Assembly (NCBI RefSeq): GCF_001419985.1
Contig: NZ_LJAL01000002.1
Coordinates: forward strand, 186,001-250,000
Source: Loktanella sp. 5RATIMAR09
GTDB lineage: Bacteria; Pseudomonadota; Alphaproteobacteria; Rhodobacterales; Rhodobacteraceae
Direction: 5' to 3'
DNA length: 64,000 nt
The notes beneath the pieces were generated by a model that saw only the letters and a program-made list of their open reading frames with translations, was not told where the DNA came from and did no database searches. The translations under genes and the position numbers were made by a program. Below, one piece after another: positions 1 through 8,747 of the stretch (its first letter is position 1; each line of letters begins with the position of its first letter).

Positions 1-484
1 TCGCAGCAGGCGCAATCGGAGTTGCGGTCACGGCCCCGGCGCCGGCCGCATCAGCGCGGTCAAGTGCCGTTGTGGCCACGGCTGTCACATCAAACGGTTG
101 GATCGGTCCGGTGCCAATGGCACCCGTGGCAGGCGAAGGTTCGGTCACGCGTGACGGCAGGGCGATGATCTCATCGCGGCGCAGGATCACGTCGGGCCCA
201 ATTCCGTTATACTCCGCCAGCTCATCAGCATCGAGGCCCAGCCGGATCGCAATGCCGCGAATGGTGTCATCGCGGCGCGCAACAACCACCTGATAATTGG
301 GGTATGAAATCACGCCGCGATCATCGGGACGTGGCCTGCCGGGCAGGCTTTGCACTGCTGCGGATGTATCAAATCCGTTGCCGATATCACGCAGGTCGGG
401 GTCAAAGCCTTCACATGCCGCGAGTGCTGCCAATGTCATGCCTGTCAATGCTATGCGTCTTACAGGGAAATTCCTGTTCGCCAT
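1..484 (-). CDS. LysM-domain lipoprotein, NlpD-like (partial, C-terminus outside window)
   Basis: The reading frame opens with ATG at 484 and runs off the left edge; about 161 residues are visible. The first 24 residues form a lipoprotein signal with lipobox LAAC (Cys24). Residues of about 63-110 read as a LysM peptidoglycan-binding domain (YQVVVARRDDTIRGIAIRLG through IIALP), followed by a Pro/Ala/Thr-rich linker. In NlpD-like proteins such a linker leads to a C-terminal M23 (LytM) domain, which would lie outside. It follows surE and pcm in the same direction, the usual surE-pcm-nlpD order, which supports an envelope factor that activates or performs murein cleavage at division. Whether the M23 domain is present or catalytic cannot be seen. 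Confidence 0.8.
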   Translation of the reverse strand, partial: MANRNFPVRRIALTGMTLAALAACEGFDPDLRDIGNGFDTSAAVQSLPGRPRPDDRGVISYPNYQVVVARRDDTIRGIAIRLGLDADELAEYNGIGPDVILRRDEIIALPSRVTEPSPATGAIGTGPIQPFDVTAVATTALDRADAAGAGAVTATPIAPAA

Positions 485-545
485 CCTACCGCTCCTTTGC
501 CTAGTCGCCCCTTATCTATGGGATCATACTATATTTTGGGGTAGT

Positions 546-1187
546 TTACTCTTGTCCGAGCCCTTCTAGCAAGGGCACAAAGCGGACAGCGCGCAATTCA
601 TCGTATTCAAGCCCTGTTTCGGTGCGCGTTACGCGGATCAGGCTTTGGACCGCATCGGATTGACCGACAGGCAGAACCATGATCCCCCCGACCCGCAACT
701 GCGCCAAGAGAGGGCCGGGCGGGTCCTCTGCTGCGGCGGTCAGCAGGATGCGGTCAAAGGGGGCCTGTTCGGCAAAGCCGTGGCTGCCGTCGGCGGTGAA
801 AGCCGTGATGTTGGTGATATCATTGGCTTCAAACACCGCGCGCGCAGCCTGCACCAGACGGCGATAGCGGTCCACCGTGTAAACGCGGCGCGCCAATTTG
901 CTGAGGATCGCGGCCTGATACCCTGATCCTGTACCAATTTCGAGCACCTTGTCGCGCGGGCTGATCTGAAGGGCCTGCGTCATCAATCCCACGACCGAGG
1001 GTTGGCTGATGGTTTGCCCGCAGGCAATCGGCAACGGCATATCGTCATAGGCGCGATCCGCGAAAGTGCCCTTCACGTAATCGGCGCGGTCGACCTGTTC
1101 CATCGCTGTCAGCACCCGCGTGTCCGTCACGCCCTTGCTGCGCAAAGCGTAAAGGAACTGCATCTTGGTGGCCGCATCGAATGTCAC
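546..1187 (-). CDS. pcm: Protein-L-isoaspartate O-methyltransferase
   Basis: A 213-residue cytoplasmic repair enzyme that methylates isoaspartyl residues of damaged proteins with S-adenosylmethionine. The family motif [10 protein letters not shown] is at residues 57-66 and the SAM-binding motif [14 protein letters not shown], begins at residue 81. The length fits the family. The start overlaps the end of surE by four bases (ATGA type), so the two are translationally coupled. The NlpD-like lipoprotein gene follows 61 bp downstream. This order is widely conserved in proteobacteria. Confidence 0.93.
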   Translation of the reverse strand: MTFDAATKMQFLYALRSKGVTDTRVLTAMEQVDRADYVKGTFADRAYDDMPLPIACGQTISQPSVVGLMTQALQISPRDKVLEIGTGSGYQAAILSKLARRVYTVDRYRRLVQAARAVFEANDITNITAFTADGSHGFAEQAPFDRILLTAAAEDPPGPLLAQLRVGGIMVLPVGQSDAVQSLIRVTRTETGLEYDELRAVRFVPLLEGLGQE

Positions 1188-1969
1188 TTCAGCACGTCTT
1201 TCAAGGTCTCAACCATGGTATAGTCGGTCAGGTCCACCCGCATCGGCGTAATCGAGACATAGCCGTCAAGGTTGGCTGCGGCATCCGTACCGGGGGCTGT
1301 CGGCTCATGCTGGGGGCCGCCACGGACCCACAGGAACTTGCGCCCTGTGGGCGAGGTTTGTGCCTCGGCGCGGAAACGTGTGTTGAGCCGGAACCCTTGG
1401 GTCGTGGCTGCCATGCCTTTGACCTTTTCGGCAGGTACGGGGGGGAAGTTCACGTTATAGAAAACCTGATAATCCGCATCGTCCCAAAGCGCGTCGTTCA
1501 TGAGCTTGCGCACAACCGCGGCCCCATGCGCCGCTGCGGCCTCGAACGGATTATCCAGATCGGTATTTTCGGGGCCGTAAAACTGGGACAAAGCGATCGA
1601 GCGCACACCTTGCAGCGCCCCTTCGATGCAAGCGCCGATCGTGCCGGAGTAAAGCGTGTTCTCAGCGGCATTATTGCCCCGATTGACGCCTGAGAGGATC
1701 AGATCAGGGGCCTTATCTTTCAGCACGTCATGGATCCCGGCAAGCACGCAGTCCGCAGGCGAGCCTTCTGCCGCAAAGCGCCGGGGTTCCAGTTCTGTAA
1801 TCATTGTGGGGTGGGTGTAGCTGATGCAGTGGCCGACCCCCGATTGCTCAAAGGCGGGGGCTACGGTCCAGACTTCGCCCTTTGGTCCTGCGATTTCGTG
1901 GGCGATATCGGTCAGAACCCGCAGGCCGGGTGCGTTGATACCGTCGTCATTGGTGATGAGAATGCGCAT
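1184..1969 (-). CDS. surE: 5'/3'-nucleotidase SurE
   Basis: A 261-residue metal-dependent nucleoside monophosphatase. The N-terminus [15 protein letters not shown] carries the paired Asp metal ligands D8 and D9. Ser43 lies in the EQSGVGH segment, and N96 in SGVNRGNN (residues 93-100) completes the metal site known for the family. Length is normal. It is the first gene of the surE-pcm-nlpD block and overlaps pcm by four bases. It acts in the cytoplasm on nucleotides and is associated with stationary-phase survival in other bacteria. No obvious promoter was recognised in the gap to the SDR gene. Confidence 0.93.
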   Translation of the reverse strand: MRILITNDDGINAPGLRVLTDIAHEIAGPKGEVWTVAPAFEQSGVGHCISYTHPTMITELEPRRFAAEGSPADCVLAGIHDVLKDKAPDLILSGVNRGNNAAENTLYSGTIGACIEGALQGVRSIALSQFYGPENTDLDNPFEAAAAHGAAVVRKLMNDALWDDADYQVFYNVNFPPVPAEKVKGMAATTQGFRLNTRFRAEAQTSPTGRKFLWVRGGPQHEPTAPGTDAAANLDGYVSITPMRVDLTDYTMVETLKDVLK

Positions 1970-2081
1970 GCAACCGCCTTTTTGCTGTCGCCACGTACCT
2001 AAGCCGTGACGCAGGGGGCGGCAAGCACGGAACGCGCCACCGCTGCGTGTTCGGTCAAGACCGTAGACAAGCGGTCACGGT

Positions 2082-2735
2082 TTAGGCCGTCGCACCCTTT
2101 AGGATCGCGGGCAAAAGCCGTGCGGCCTCGTCTGCGGGCGTGGCCAACGCGTTGCGGTCTTCGCCGGGGTAGAAGCGCGCGCGCGTCGCTGTTGGCATGG
2201 GGGCCGGTGTCAGGATGGTCACCTGGGGGCCGGTCTTGGCGCTTTCAGCGGCCCAGCTGCGGGCAAGGGCGATCTGCGCGGATTTTGTTGCGCCGTAAGC
2301 ACCAAAGAACTGCTCACCGCCACGCGGGTCATCAAAGAACACCGCTTTGCCCGATTGCCCCAGCAGCGGGCTGACATAGGCGATCAGCCGTGATGTAGCC
2401 TCGATATTGACGGTCATGGATTTCGCCAGATCCTTGGGCCCGATATGGCCCGCAGGTGCAAGCGGTGCCGCGTGGATGGCTGTGTGCAGCCAAAGATCAA
2501 GGCTGCTCCAGCGATCAAAAATGCCACGGCAAAGCTGCTGCATGGCCGCGTCAACGGTGATATCCATCGGTGCCAGCGTCGCCTGGCCGCCTGCCGCCTG
2601 AATGGCGTCATCAAGTTCTTCCAGCGCGCCGACAGTCTTGCCGACGGCGATAATGTGATGCGTGGGGGCAAGCGCCTTGGCTAAGGCCGCGCCAAGGCCG
2701 CGTGATGCGCCGGTGATGAGTGCTGTCTTTGTCAT
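2082..2735 (-). CDS. SDR-family oxidoreductase, catalytic Ser apparently missing
   Basis: About 217 residues from the ATG that begins MTKTALITGASRGLGAALA; an in-frame ATG lies 12 bases further upstream and a TTG 36 bases upstream. The N-terminal TGASRGLG is the classical dinucleotide-binding motif of short-chain dehydrogenases, the Asn of VNIEAT is present, and YGATK is the catalytic YxxxK. The Ser normally found 12-14 residues before the Tyr is absent: that stretch reads FFDDPRGG. The reaction is therefore unclear; it could be a reductase with altered chemistry or a non-catalytic member. It lies just downstream of the small gene at 2775-3041, probably in one transcript. Substrate unknown. 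Confidence 0.75.
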   Translation of the reverse strand: MTKTALITGASRGLGAALAKALAPTHHIIAVGKTVGALEELDDAIQAAGGQATLAPMDITVDAAMQQLCRGIFDRWSSLDLWLHTAIHAAPLAPAGHIGPKDLAKSMTVNIEATSRLIAYVSPLLGQSGKAVFFDDPRGGEQFFGAYGATKSAQIALARSWAAESAKTGPQVTILTPAPMPTATRARFYPGEDRNALATPADEAARLLPAILKGATA

Positions 2736-2774
2736 GGGCGCGGTCATGTGCCGAACCGTGCGAAAGGTCAAGAC

Positions 2775-3041
2775 TTAGCTGTGCGGCAACGCCAAGGATT
2801 GGGTCCGGCCCCAGCGATCTGTCAGCAGCACCTGCGCATTACCAATTGCTGTGATCTGTACACCAAAGGCGCTTTCACCGACCTGAACGCGCGCGATCTC
2901 GCCATGTGACGACCGTAGCAGGGCGGCAACGCCATCATGCGCATCCATCACACCGATGACGGAAAGCGCGCCCAAGTCGAGCGTATCTGCCAGTGTTGCC
3001 TTGGTGCCGGCAAGGCCGGATGTGGTCGTGTCGTCTGCCAT
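2775..3041 (-). CDS. Small hypothetical protein, possible PilP/GspC-type beta domain
   Basis: About 88 residues from ATG at 3041; a TTG at 3059 would add six. The pattern LGALSVIGVMDAHDGVAALL, then RVQVGESAFGVQITAIG, then LTDRWGRTQSLALP alternates hydrophobic strands with Gly turns. It resembles the short beta domain of PilP/GspC-like proteins (value, ruler sequence, VGD-like turn). No signal peptide or membrane segment is seen, so this is only a fold-level guess. It sits between purF and the SDR gene on the same strand, 39 bp before the SDR start. Function not recognised. Confidence 0.55.
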   Translation of the reverse strand: MADDTTTSGLAGTKATLADTLDLGALSVIGVMDAHDGVAALLRSSHGEIARVQVGESAFGVQITAIGNAQVLLTDRWGRTQSLALPHS

Positions 3042-3194
3042 AGTGAAAAACTGCGCCAATTTTTATGAAGATTTTCGCAGCTAGTGACAGAACCGGAAGC
3101 CGAGCGAAAGGGGCGGTTCGGGCCAGACGGCATAAGGTGGCGCATCCGCCGGGGCACATGCATTCACATTGCTGTTAACAGACGTCAAAGCACC

Positions 3195-4652
3195 TTATTC
3201 GGCAGCAGTTTTCGCCTCGAAACCCTGCTCGATCATGTCAGAGGGGGCGACAGGATATTCACCCGAGAAACAAGCATCACAATAGGCCGGTGCCTTGGGG
3301 TCGCGGCCCTGTGCTTCGCCCACCGCACGGTAAAGCCCGTCGAGCGAGATGAATTTGAGGCTGTCCACACCCAGATGCGCGCACATCTCTTCCTCTGACA
3401 TCGTGGCCGCCAGCAGCTTTTCGCGCTGCGGCGTATCCACACCGTAAAAACAGGGCCAAGCGGTGGGCGGTGATGCAATCCGGAAATGCACCTCTGCCGC
3501 GCCTGCATCAAGGATCATTTCCTTAATCTTGCGGCTAGTGGTGCCGCGCACAACGCTGTCATCCACCAGGATCACACGCTTGCCTTTGATCAGGGCACGG
3601 TTGACGTTGAGCTTGAGGCGCACCCCCATGTTGCGGATGCTCTCGGTGGGTTCGATGAACGTGCGGCCCATGTATTGGTTACGGATGATCCCCATCGCGT
3701 AGGGAATACCCGATTGCAGCGAATAACCGATTGCTGCGGGCGTGCCACTGTCCGGCACTGGGCAGACCAGATCCGCATCAACCGGGGCTTCTTTCGCCAG
3801 TTCGCGACCGATGTTCTCGCGTGTCTCGTAAACCGAACGACCACCCTGAATACTATCAGGGCGGCTGAAATAAACGTGTTCAAAGATACAGAACCGCGAC
3901 CGTGCCGGGCGGAAGGGGTAGTGGCTGGACACACCTTTTTCCGTGATCACGACCATCTCGCCCGGTTTGATCTCGCGCACGAACTCGGCCCCGATAATAT
4001 CCAGCGCACAGGTCTCGGACGCCAGCGCCCAGCCATCACCGATCTTTCCCAGCACCAGCGGGCGCACACCCAACGGATCGCGGCAGCCGATCAGCTTGGT
4101 TCGTGTCATCGCCACGATGGAAAACGCACCTTCGACCTTGCGCAGTGCCTCTTCCATGCGGTCAGGGATGTTGCGGCCCATGGACCGCGCCATCAGGTGG
4201 ATGATGCATTCGCTGTCGGACGAGCTTTGAAAGATTGACCCACGTTCGATCAATTCGCGCCGCAGTGACAGCGCATTGGTGATATTCCCGTTGTGGGCAA
4301 TTGCGGCCCCACCCATCGAGAACTCGCCGAAGAAGGGCTGCACATCACGCATCGCGGTCTGGCCCTTGGACCCTGCCGTCGAATAGCGCACATGGCCAAT
4401 CCCGATCGTGCCAGGCAAGGTTTCCATCATGGAGGATGAGGTGAAGTTATCGCGCACCAGCCCCATGCGGCGCTGTTGGTTGAACCCGGTTTCCGGCGCA
4501 TGTGTGACAATCCCGCCTGCTTCCTGTCCGCGATGTTGCAGGGCGTGCAATCCGAGGGCTACAAAGTTTGAGGCGTCGGTGACACCCACGACACCAAAGA
4601 CGCCGCATTCCTCCCGTAGCTTATCATCGTCAAAAGGATGGGCGGGGGGCAT
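3195..4652 (-). CDS. purF: Amidophosphoribosyltransferase (purine biosynthesis, first step)
   Basis: About 485 residues with start chosen at the ATG giving MPPAHPFDDDKLREECGVFG; an upstream in-frame ATG at 4694 is less likely. The ECGVFG motif holds the Cys that becomes the N-terminal glutaminase nucleophile after propeptide cleavage in this family. The glutaminase domain continues with HVRYSTAGS and the phosphoribosyltransferase domain shows VILVDDSVVRGTTS, the PRPP-binding loop. It converts PRPP and glutamine to phosphoribosylamine. Downstream on the same strand are the small hypothetical protein and the SDR gene. The purF-cvpA neighbourhood is common, although here a small plus-strand frame lies between. 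Confidence 0.95.
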   Translation of the reverse strand: MPPAHPFDDDKLREECGVFGVVGVTDASNFVALGLHALQHRGQEAGGIVTHAPETGFNQQRRMGLVRDNFTSSSMMETLPGTIGIGHVRYSTAGSKGQTAMRDVQPFFGEFSMGGAAIAHNGNITNALSLRRELIERGSIFQSSSDSECIIHLMARSMGRNIPDRMEEALRKVEGAFSIVAMTRTKLIGCRDPLGVRPLVLGKIGDGWALASETCALDIIGAEFVREIKPGEMVVITEKGVSSHYPFRPARSRFCIFEHVYFSRPDSIQGGRSVYETRENIGRELAKEAPVDADLVCPVPDSGTPAAIGYSLQSGIPYAMGIIRNQYMGRTFIEPTESIRNMGVRLKLNVNRALIKGKRVILVDDSVVRGTTSRKIKEMILDAGAAEVHFRIASPPTAWPCFYGVDTPQREKLLAATMSEEEMCAHLGVDSLKFISLDGLYRAVGEAQGRDPKAPAYCDACFSGEYPVAPSDMIEQGFEAKTAAE

Positions 4653-4888
4653 CTGTGTGGACAAGAGGTCAGCTCCGAATCCGAGAAGGGGCATTTTTCC
4701 CTGTCTTAGTGGGTCAGGGGCCGCGTGTCACGGAACGATCAACGCTTAGCCGCTAAAAACATGGGATCAGCATCATTGCAGATCATCAGATCAAGGACGC
4801 ATGTATGCTCGGCTGGCGCCTGGAACGGTTACGCCGAGCGAAAAGGCAGACATATTGAATTCGGCGACAAGCCGCATAAATCGAACAG

Positions 4889-5083
4889 ATGACAACGCTG
4901 AATATTCTGTTCTTTCTCATCCCTGCCATGGTGTTTCTCATCATCCTGGCGGTTGCCTATTTCAAGATACGCCCCGACCGCCCAACGCGCTTTGATGAAG
5001 ACATCAATCAAGCGGCGCAGCAGGCGTGGCAAGCAGGTCGTGAGGATGCACAGGTGCGCTCCGCCAACCGAGGTGATGGGTAG
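4889..5083 (+). CDS. Small single-span membrane protein, hypothetical
   Basis: A 64-residue frame opening ATGACAACGCTG. Residues of about 5-26 are strongly hydrophobic (NILFFLIPAMVFLIILAVAY) and form one membrane helix; the rest is a charged, Gln/Ala-rich tail. It lies alone on the plus strand between the divergent purF and the convergent cvpA and is followed by a strong hairpin at 5110-5131. The ribosome binding site is weak. Function not recognised; it could be a real small membrane protein, and the hydrophobic/charged layout argues against a random frame. Confidence 0.5.
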   Translation: MTTLNILFFLIPAMVFLIILAVAYFKIRPDRPTRFDEDINQAAQQAWQAGREDAQVRSANRGDG

Positions 5084-5102
5084 GGCTTTGCATACCCTCT
5101 AA

Positions 5103-5131
5103 CGAAAAAGGCCACCGGCAGTCCGGTGGCC
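5103..5131 (-). terminator. Rho-independent terminator after cvpA
   Basis: Nine-base perfect arms GGCCACCGG (5110-5118) and CCGGTGGCC (5123-5131) around a CAGT loop. On the minus strand the hairpin is followed by TTTTTCGTT, the expected U-tract for the transcript that ends with cvpA. Read on the plus strand the 3' flank is only CTTC, so it is weaker for the small gene at 4889-5083. Confidence 0.85.
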
Positions 5132-5156
5132 CTTCAAAAGCGCTCTGTGCGCCGCC

Positions 5157-5720
5157 TTACTCGGCGGGTGCGCCACAGCTACCGACCAGTTGCTGGTACT
5201 GCTCTGTGATCCAGCCCAGGGCCTGCTCGGGGTTTTGTTGTTCGATCTGGCCTGTCAGTTGGGCAAATACCTCAGCCGAGCGGCTGTCATCAATCGCTGC
5301 GAATTGCTGGGTCGCGAAGATTGTGTCGTAGACAAAGAATGCGACCGCAACCAACAGGATACCGCGCAGCACGCCAAAGAAGAAGCCAAGGCCCTGATCG
5401 ACACCGCCCAAGGCAGAGCGCTGAACAACAGTCGAAAACAGCGGTGTAAAGATGGACACGACCACCAGTGCAACAGCAAACACGGCTGCAAAGGCCGCGA
5501 TGATGGCCAATTCACAGCTGTCGCCGATGAAGTCGCCCAAGATCGGGATTTGGCGGACAAGCGGTTCGACCTGATCGGCAAAAATGAAAGCAACGATGGT
5601 CGCGCCGATCCAGCCGACAATCGCCATCGCTTCGCGGACGAAACCCCGACTGTAAGCCAAGACGCCAGACACCAAAATAATGATTGCGACGCCTGCGTCG
5701 ACAAGTGTGAAACCTTCCAT
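5157..5720 (-). CDS. cvpA: CvpA family inner-membrane protein
   Basis: About 187 residues from the ATG beginning MEGFTLVDAGVAIIILVSG, with AGGAG upstream. Four hydrophobic segments are visible (about residues 8-30, 33-52, 68-92 and 110-130), and the N-terminal pattern of helix, YSRGFVREAMAIVGWIGA, then helix is that of the colicin V production protein family. The role is poorly defined; in other bacteria it is linked to envelope stress tolerance and, by neighbourhood, to purF. It is 22 bp downstream of radA on the same strand and closes that transcript. Confidence 0.88.
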   Translation of the reverse strand: MEGFTLVDAGVAIIILVSGVLAYSRGFVREAMAIVGWIGATIVAFIFADQVEPLVRQIPILGDFIGDSCELAIIAAFAAVFAVALVVVSIFTPLFSTVVQRSALGGVDQGLGFFFGVLRGILLVAVAFFVYDTIFATQQFAAIDDSRSAEVFAQLTGQIEQQNPEQALGWITEQYQQLVGSCGAPAE

Positions 5721-5742
5721 GGTCCGTCTCCTGCGATTGACG

Positions 5743-7107
5743 CTACCTTGCGCCAAATACCTCTTCTACAAATCCAGCCAAGTCTGACGCATTGCGCAGG
5801 CTTATGCCGTCCACGCGGGGCTGCTTTGCCTGTTGTGGTATTATCGCAGTCGTAAAACCAAGTTTTTGCGCTTCTTTCAATCTATTTTCAGTTTGGACGA
5901 CAGGACGGAGCGCGCCTGACAAACTGATCTCGCCGAAAATAACGGCCTCGGAAGGCAGGGCCGCATCTTCGCGCGCAGAGACGAGGGCGGCGGCAACAGC
6001 AAGGTCTGCGCCGGGTTCTGAGATGCGCAAACCCCCTGCTACATTGAGGTAAACGTCCAATCCGGTGAACGGCACACCGCAGCGCGATTCAAGCACCGCA
6101 AGGATCATGGCCAGCCGTCCACCGTCCCATCCGACGACCGACCGGCGCGGTTGGCTGTGTGGCGAAGGTGCCACAAGTGCCTGTATCTCGCACAGCATGG
6201 GGCGGGACCCTTCGATGCCTGCAAAGACGACCGAACCCGGGGCAGGGGTGCCGCGTTCGGACAGGAAAAGCGCCGAAGGATTCTTCACCTCGGCCAAGCC
6301 TTTGCCGGTCATTTCAAAGACGCCGATCTCGTCAGCGGGACCGAAACGGTTCTTGACCGCACGCAGAATGCGGAACTGATGGCCGCGCTCACCCTCGAAA
6401 TAAAGCACGGTATCAACCATATGTTCGACGACACGGGGGCCCGCGATGGTGCCGTCTTTCGTGACATGCCCCACCATCACTACGGCCATCCCGTTGCGTT
6501 TCGCAAAAGTCGTCAACTCATGCGCGGATGATCGCACCTGGCTGACGCTGCCCGGTGCGCTGTCGACGTTATCGGCCCACATCGTCTGGATGGAATCGAT
6601 GATCGCAAGGTCGGGTTTTTCCGCCTCAAGCGTGGTCAGGATATCACGCAGGTTCGTTTCAGAAGCGAGCATGACAGGGCTTTTCTCAAGTCCCAGCCTG
6701 CGGGCGCGCATCTGCACTTGCGCATTCGACTCCTCGCCGGAAATATAGATGACTTTCAAACCATTACGGGCAAACCTTGCAGCAGCCTGTAAAAGAAGCG
6801 TTGACTTCCCGATGCCGGGATCGCCGCCCACAAGCAGGGCCGAGGCCTTGACCAGACCACCGCCCAAGACGCGATCCAATTCTCCGACGCCTGCTTGGGT
6901 GCGGGGCGGCTCTTTTTCCTGTGTTTCCAGATCGGTGAGCGCGATCGTCTTGCCACGGATTGCGCCCAGTGACTTGCCTTTGGGGCCGCTGGACAGGGCC
7001 TTGGATTCACTGATTGTGTTCCATGCCTGACAGGCATCGCATTGCCCCGACCATTTGCGAAAGGACGCACCACATTCAGAGCAGGAAAAGGTAAGATCTT
7101 TGGCCAT
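5743..7107 (-). CDS. radA: DNA repair protein RadA (Sms)
   Basis: 454 residues from the ATG at 7107. A zinc finger with C9, C12, C23 and C26 (CSEC...CDAC) opens the protein. A RecA-like core with Walker A GGDPGIGKST follows, then the RadA signature KNRFG, and a Lon-protease-like C-terminal domain (LDVYLNVAGG...FGEISLSGALRP). It promotes branch migration of recombination intermediates. The longer upstream frame to 7326 lacks any family similarity and is rejected. The start codon is immediately preceded by a 27-bp perfect palindrome that contains the ribosome binding site (separate entry). Confidence 0.95.
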   Translation of the reverse strand: MAKDLTFSCSECGASFRKWSGQCDACQAWNTISESKALSSGPKGKSLGAIRGKTIALTDLETQEKEPPRTQAGVGELDRVLGGGLVKASALLVGGDPGIGKSTLLLQAAARFARNGLKVIYISGEESNAQVQMRARRLGLEKSPVMLASETNLRDILTTLEAEKPDLAIIDSIQTMWADNVDSAPGSVSQVRSSAHELTTFAKRNGMAVVMVGHVTKDGTIAGPRVVEHMVDTVLYFEGERGHQFRILRAVKNRFGPADEIGVFEMTGKGLAEVKNPSALFLSERGTPAPGSVVFAGIEGSRPMLCEIQALVAPSPHSQPRRSVVGWDGGRLAMILAVLESRCGVPFTGLDVYLNVAGGLRISEPGADLAVAAALVSAREDAALPSEAVIFGEISLSGALRPVVQTENRLKEAQKLGFTTAIIPQQAKQPRVDGISLRNASDLAGFVEEVFGAR

Positions 7108-7134
7108 GTTCACCTTTTGGACCAAAAGGTGAAC
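7108..7134 (-). promoter_or_regulatory. 27-bp perfect palindrome masking the radA ribosome binding site
   Basis: Thirteen-base arms GTTCACCTTTTGG (7108-7120) and CCAAAAGGTGAAC (7122-7134) flank a single central base. On the minus strand the 3' arm ends directly at the radA ATG and contains AAAGGTG, the only plausible Shine-Dalgarno sequence. In mRNA this would form a stem of about 11-12 bp that sequesters the ribosome binding site. It could also be a protein operator or one copy of a dispersed palindromic repeat. There is no U-tract, so it is not a simple terminator for the upstream gene. Confidence 0.7.
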
Positions 7135-7148
7135 CTTGGCAATGATGC

Positions 7149-7595
7149 TTAGGTTTTCGCCTTGGCCTGCGGTGTGAGGGCCGAGATGACGATTGAAGCC
7201 AGAATACAGGCCGTGAAGAGGTAAAGCCCCCAGCCGGTTTCGATCTTGCCGATGCCGACGCCTTTGAACAGCACGATGTAGAGCGCAATCAGAAATACAT
7301 CTGCCATCGCCAGTTTCCCGATCCATGACAGTACGGGGAGCGTCTTGTCTTTGAGCAGGTCAAAATGCACCAGCGCGATGCCGATGGTCTTGAGATAGGG
7401 CGCAAACATCGCAAAGGCTGTCACCAGCAACGCAAGCGCCACATCACTTTCCCAAAGCGCCTGCATCCCCGAGATCACGCTGATCTCGCTGAGCCCGAAA
7501 ACGGGCAAAAGCCCTGCGCGCATCAACGGCGCAAACCATGCTATGGGAAAGAGCACAAGCAGGGCAAGGTTCGCGATGCGCAATATGCTCAGCAT
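7149..7595 (-). CDS. PqiA-family (paraquat-inducible protein A) membrane protein
   Basis: 148 residues with four hydrophobic segments (about 5-25, 50-70, 90-110 and 122-142). The stretch WIGKLAMADVFLIALYIVLF matches the family pattern G-x-W-S-M-x-DVF followed by a membrane helix. Single-domain PqiA relatives belong to the envelope lipid-transport related Pqi/Yeb group. It lacks the zinc-finger Cys found in longer members. It is 41 bp upstream of radA on the same strand. Specific function unknown. Confidence 0.72.
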   Translation of the reverse strand: MLSILRIANLALLVLFPIAWFAPLMRAGLLPVFGLSEISVISGMQALWESDVALALLVTAFAMFAPYLKTIGIALVHFDLLKDKTLPVLSWIGKLAMADVFLIALYIVLFKGVGIGKIETGWGLYLFTACILASIVISALTPQAKAKT

Positions 7596-7652
7596 TATAA
7601 ATCCTAGAAATAACGAAGGGTTAAGTAATGAAGCTCGTGCTTTGAGACAAGT

Positions 7653-8690
7653 TTATTTGCCAAAAGTCTTGCGATTGTAGCGTGCACCAAGCTGTGTAAG
7701 CACCTCATACCCGATGGTATTTGCGGCACGCGCCAGATCGTCCACTGTCTGCTGCGGGCCAATCAGGGTCAGTTTGCTGGGTGTCTCGGGCAGGTCGGTG
7801 ACGTCGATCGTCAACAGGTCCATCGATACCCGTCCCACCAGCGGACAGGCGATGTCGCCATGATAAAGAGTGGCCTTGTCGGACAGGATCCGTGCGATAC
7901 CGTCCGCATAGCCACCTGATACGGTGGCGATCCGTGAGGGGCGGGTGGCTTGCCAAGCATTGGCGTATCCCACGACCTCACCTTCGGCCACGTCGCGCAC
8001 CTGCACGACGGGCAAGTCCAGTTCGATCACCGGCGTTGCCTGCTCAAACGGCAGGCCGCCATAAAGCCCGATGCCGGGGCGCGTTAAATCAAAGTGATAG
8101 TCCGGTCCAAGCAGTATCCCCCCCGTCGCCGCCAAGGAACGGGGCGCTGTGATCCCGTCGGTCATCTTTTTGAACTGGTCGAGCTGATAGGGGTTCATCG
8201 GGTGGTCAGGTTCATCCGCGCAGGCCAGATGCGACATCACCAGACGCGGGTCTTGCGACAGCGCCACTTCGGCCACGGCCGCCCATTCCTGCATTTCCAT
8301 GCCCAACCGGTTCATGCCGGTATCAAGCTGGATGCCGAAAGGATGGCCGGGCAGGGATTCGAAATGCACAGTCAGCTGTTCGACGGAATTCAACATGGGT
8401 GTCAGGCCCAGATCGCGGATCAGCGCCGTATCGCCCTTCATGTGACCAGAGAACACACAGATTTCGGGTTTTGGGCCCAATTCCTCGCGGATCGCCACGG
8501 CTTCTTCGGCAACGGCCACAAAAAACTGGCGCACGCCTTCCTTGAACAGCGCCTTCGCGACATTCGCTGACCCAAGCCCATAGCCGTTTGCTTTGACCAC
8601 AGCACCGGTCTTGCAATTTGTCATCGCATCCAGTGCGCGCCAATTGGCAACGACAGCGTCAAGGTCAATAGTCAGGCGTCCAGTACTCAT
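7653..8690 (-). CDS. alr: Alanine racemase
   Basis: 345 residues, PLP-dependent, making D-alanine for peptidoglycan. The PLP lysine is K33 in [12 protein letters not shown]. The fold-III barrel continues with LHTG-like [11 protein letters not shown], and the second catalytic Tyr lies in VSGGYADG of the C-terminal domain. The first residues [17 protein letters not shown] are typical, so ATG at 8690 is the natural start. It is downstream of dnaB and the small secreted protein on the same strand. Confidence 0.95.
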   Translation of the reverse strand: MSTGRLTIDLDAVVANWRALDAMTNCKTGAVVKANGYGLGSANVAKALFKEGVRQFFVAVAEEAVAIREELGPKPEICVFSGHMKGDTALIRDLGLTPMLNSVEQLTVHFESLPGHPFGIQLDTGMNRLGMEMQEWAAVAEVALSQDPRLVMSHLACADEPDHPMNPYQLDQFKKMTDGITAPRSLAATGGILLGPDYHFDLTRPGIGLYGGLPFEQATPVIELDLPVVQVRDVAEGEVVGYANAWQATRPSRIATVSGGYADGIARILSDKATLYHGDIACPLVGRVSMDLLTIDVTDLPETPSKLTLIGPQQTVDDLARAANTIGYEVLTQLGARYNRKTFGK

Positions 8691-8747
8691 GGCGACCTTT
8701 TGTCAGGGGCATTCGCGTGGGGCAAGTGTTTTGCGAACGCAGACCTG

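Noticed and set aside
3486..4238. Plus-strand open frame of about 250 codons
   Set aside because: It is antisense to purF, which is certain, and lacks a ribosome binding site and domain.
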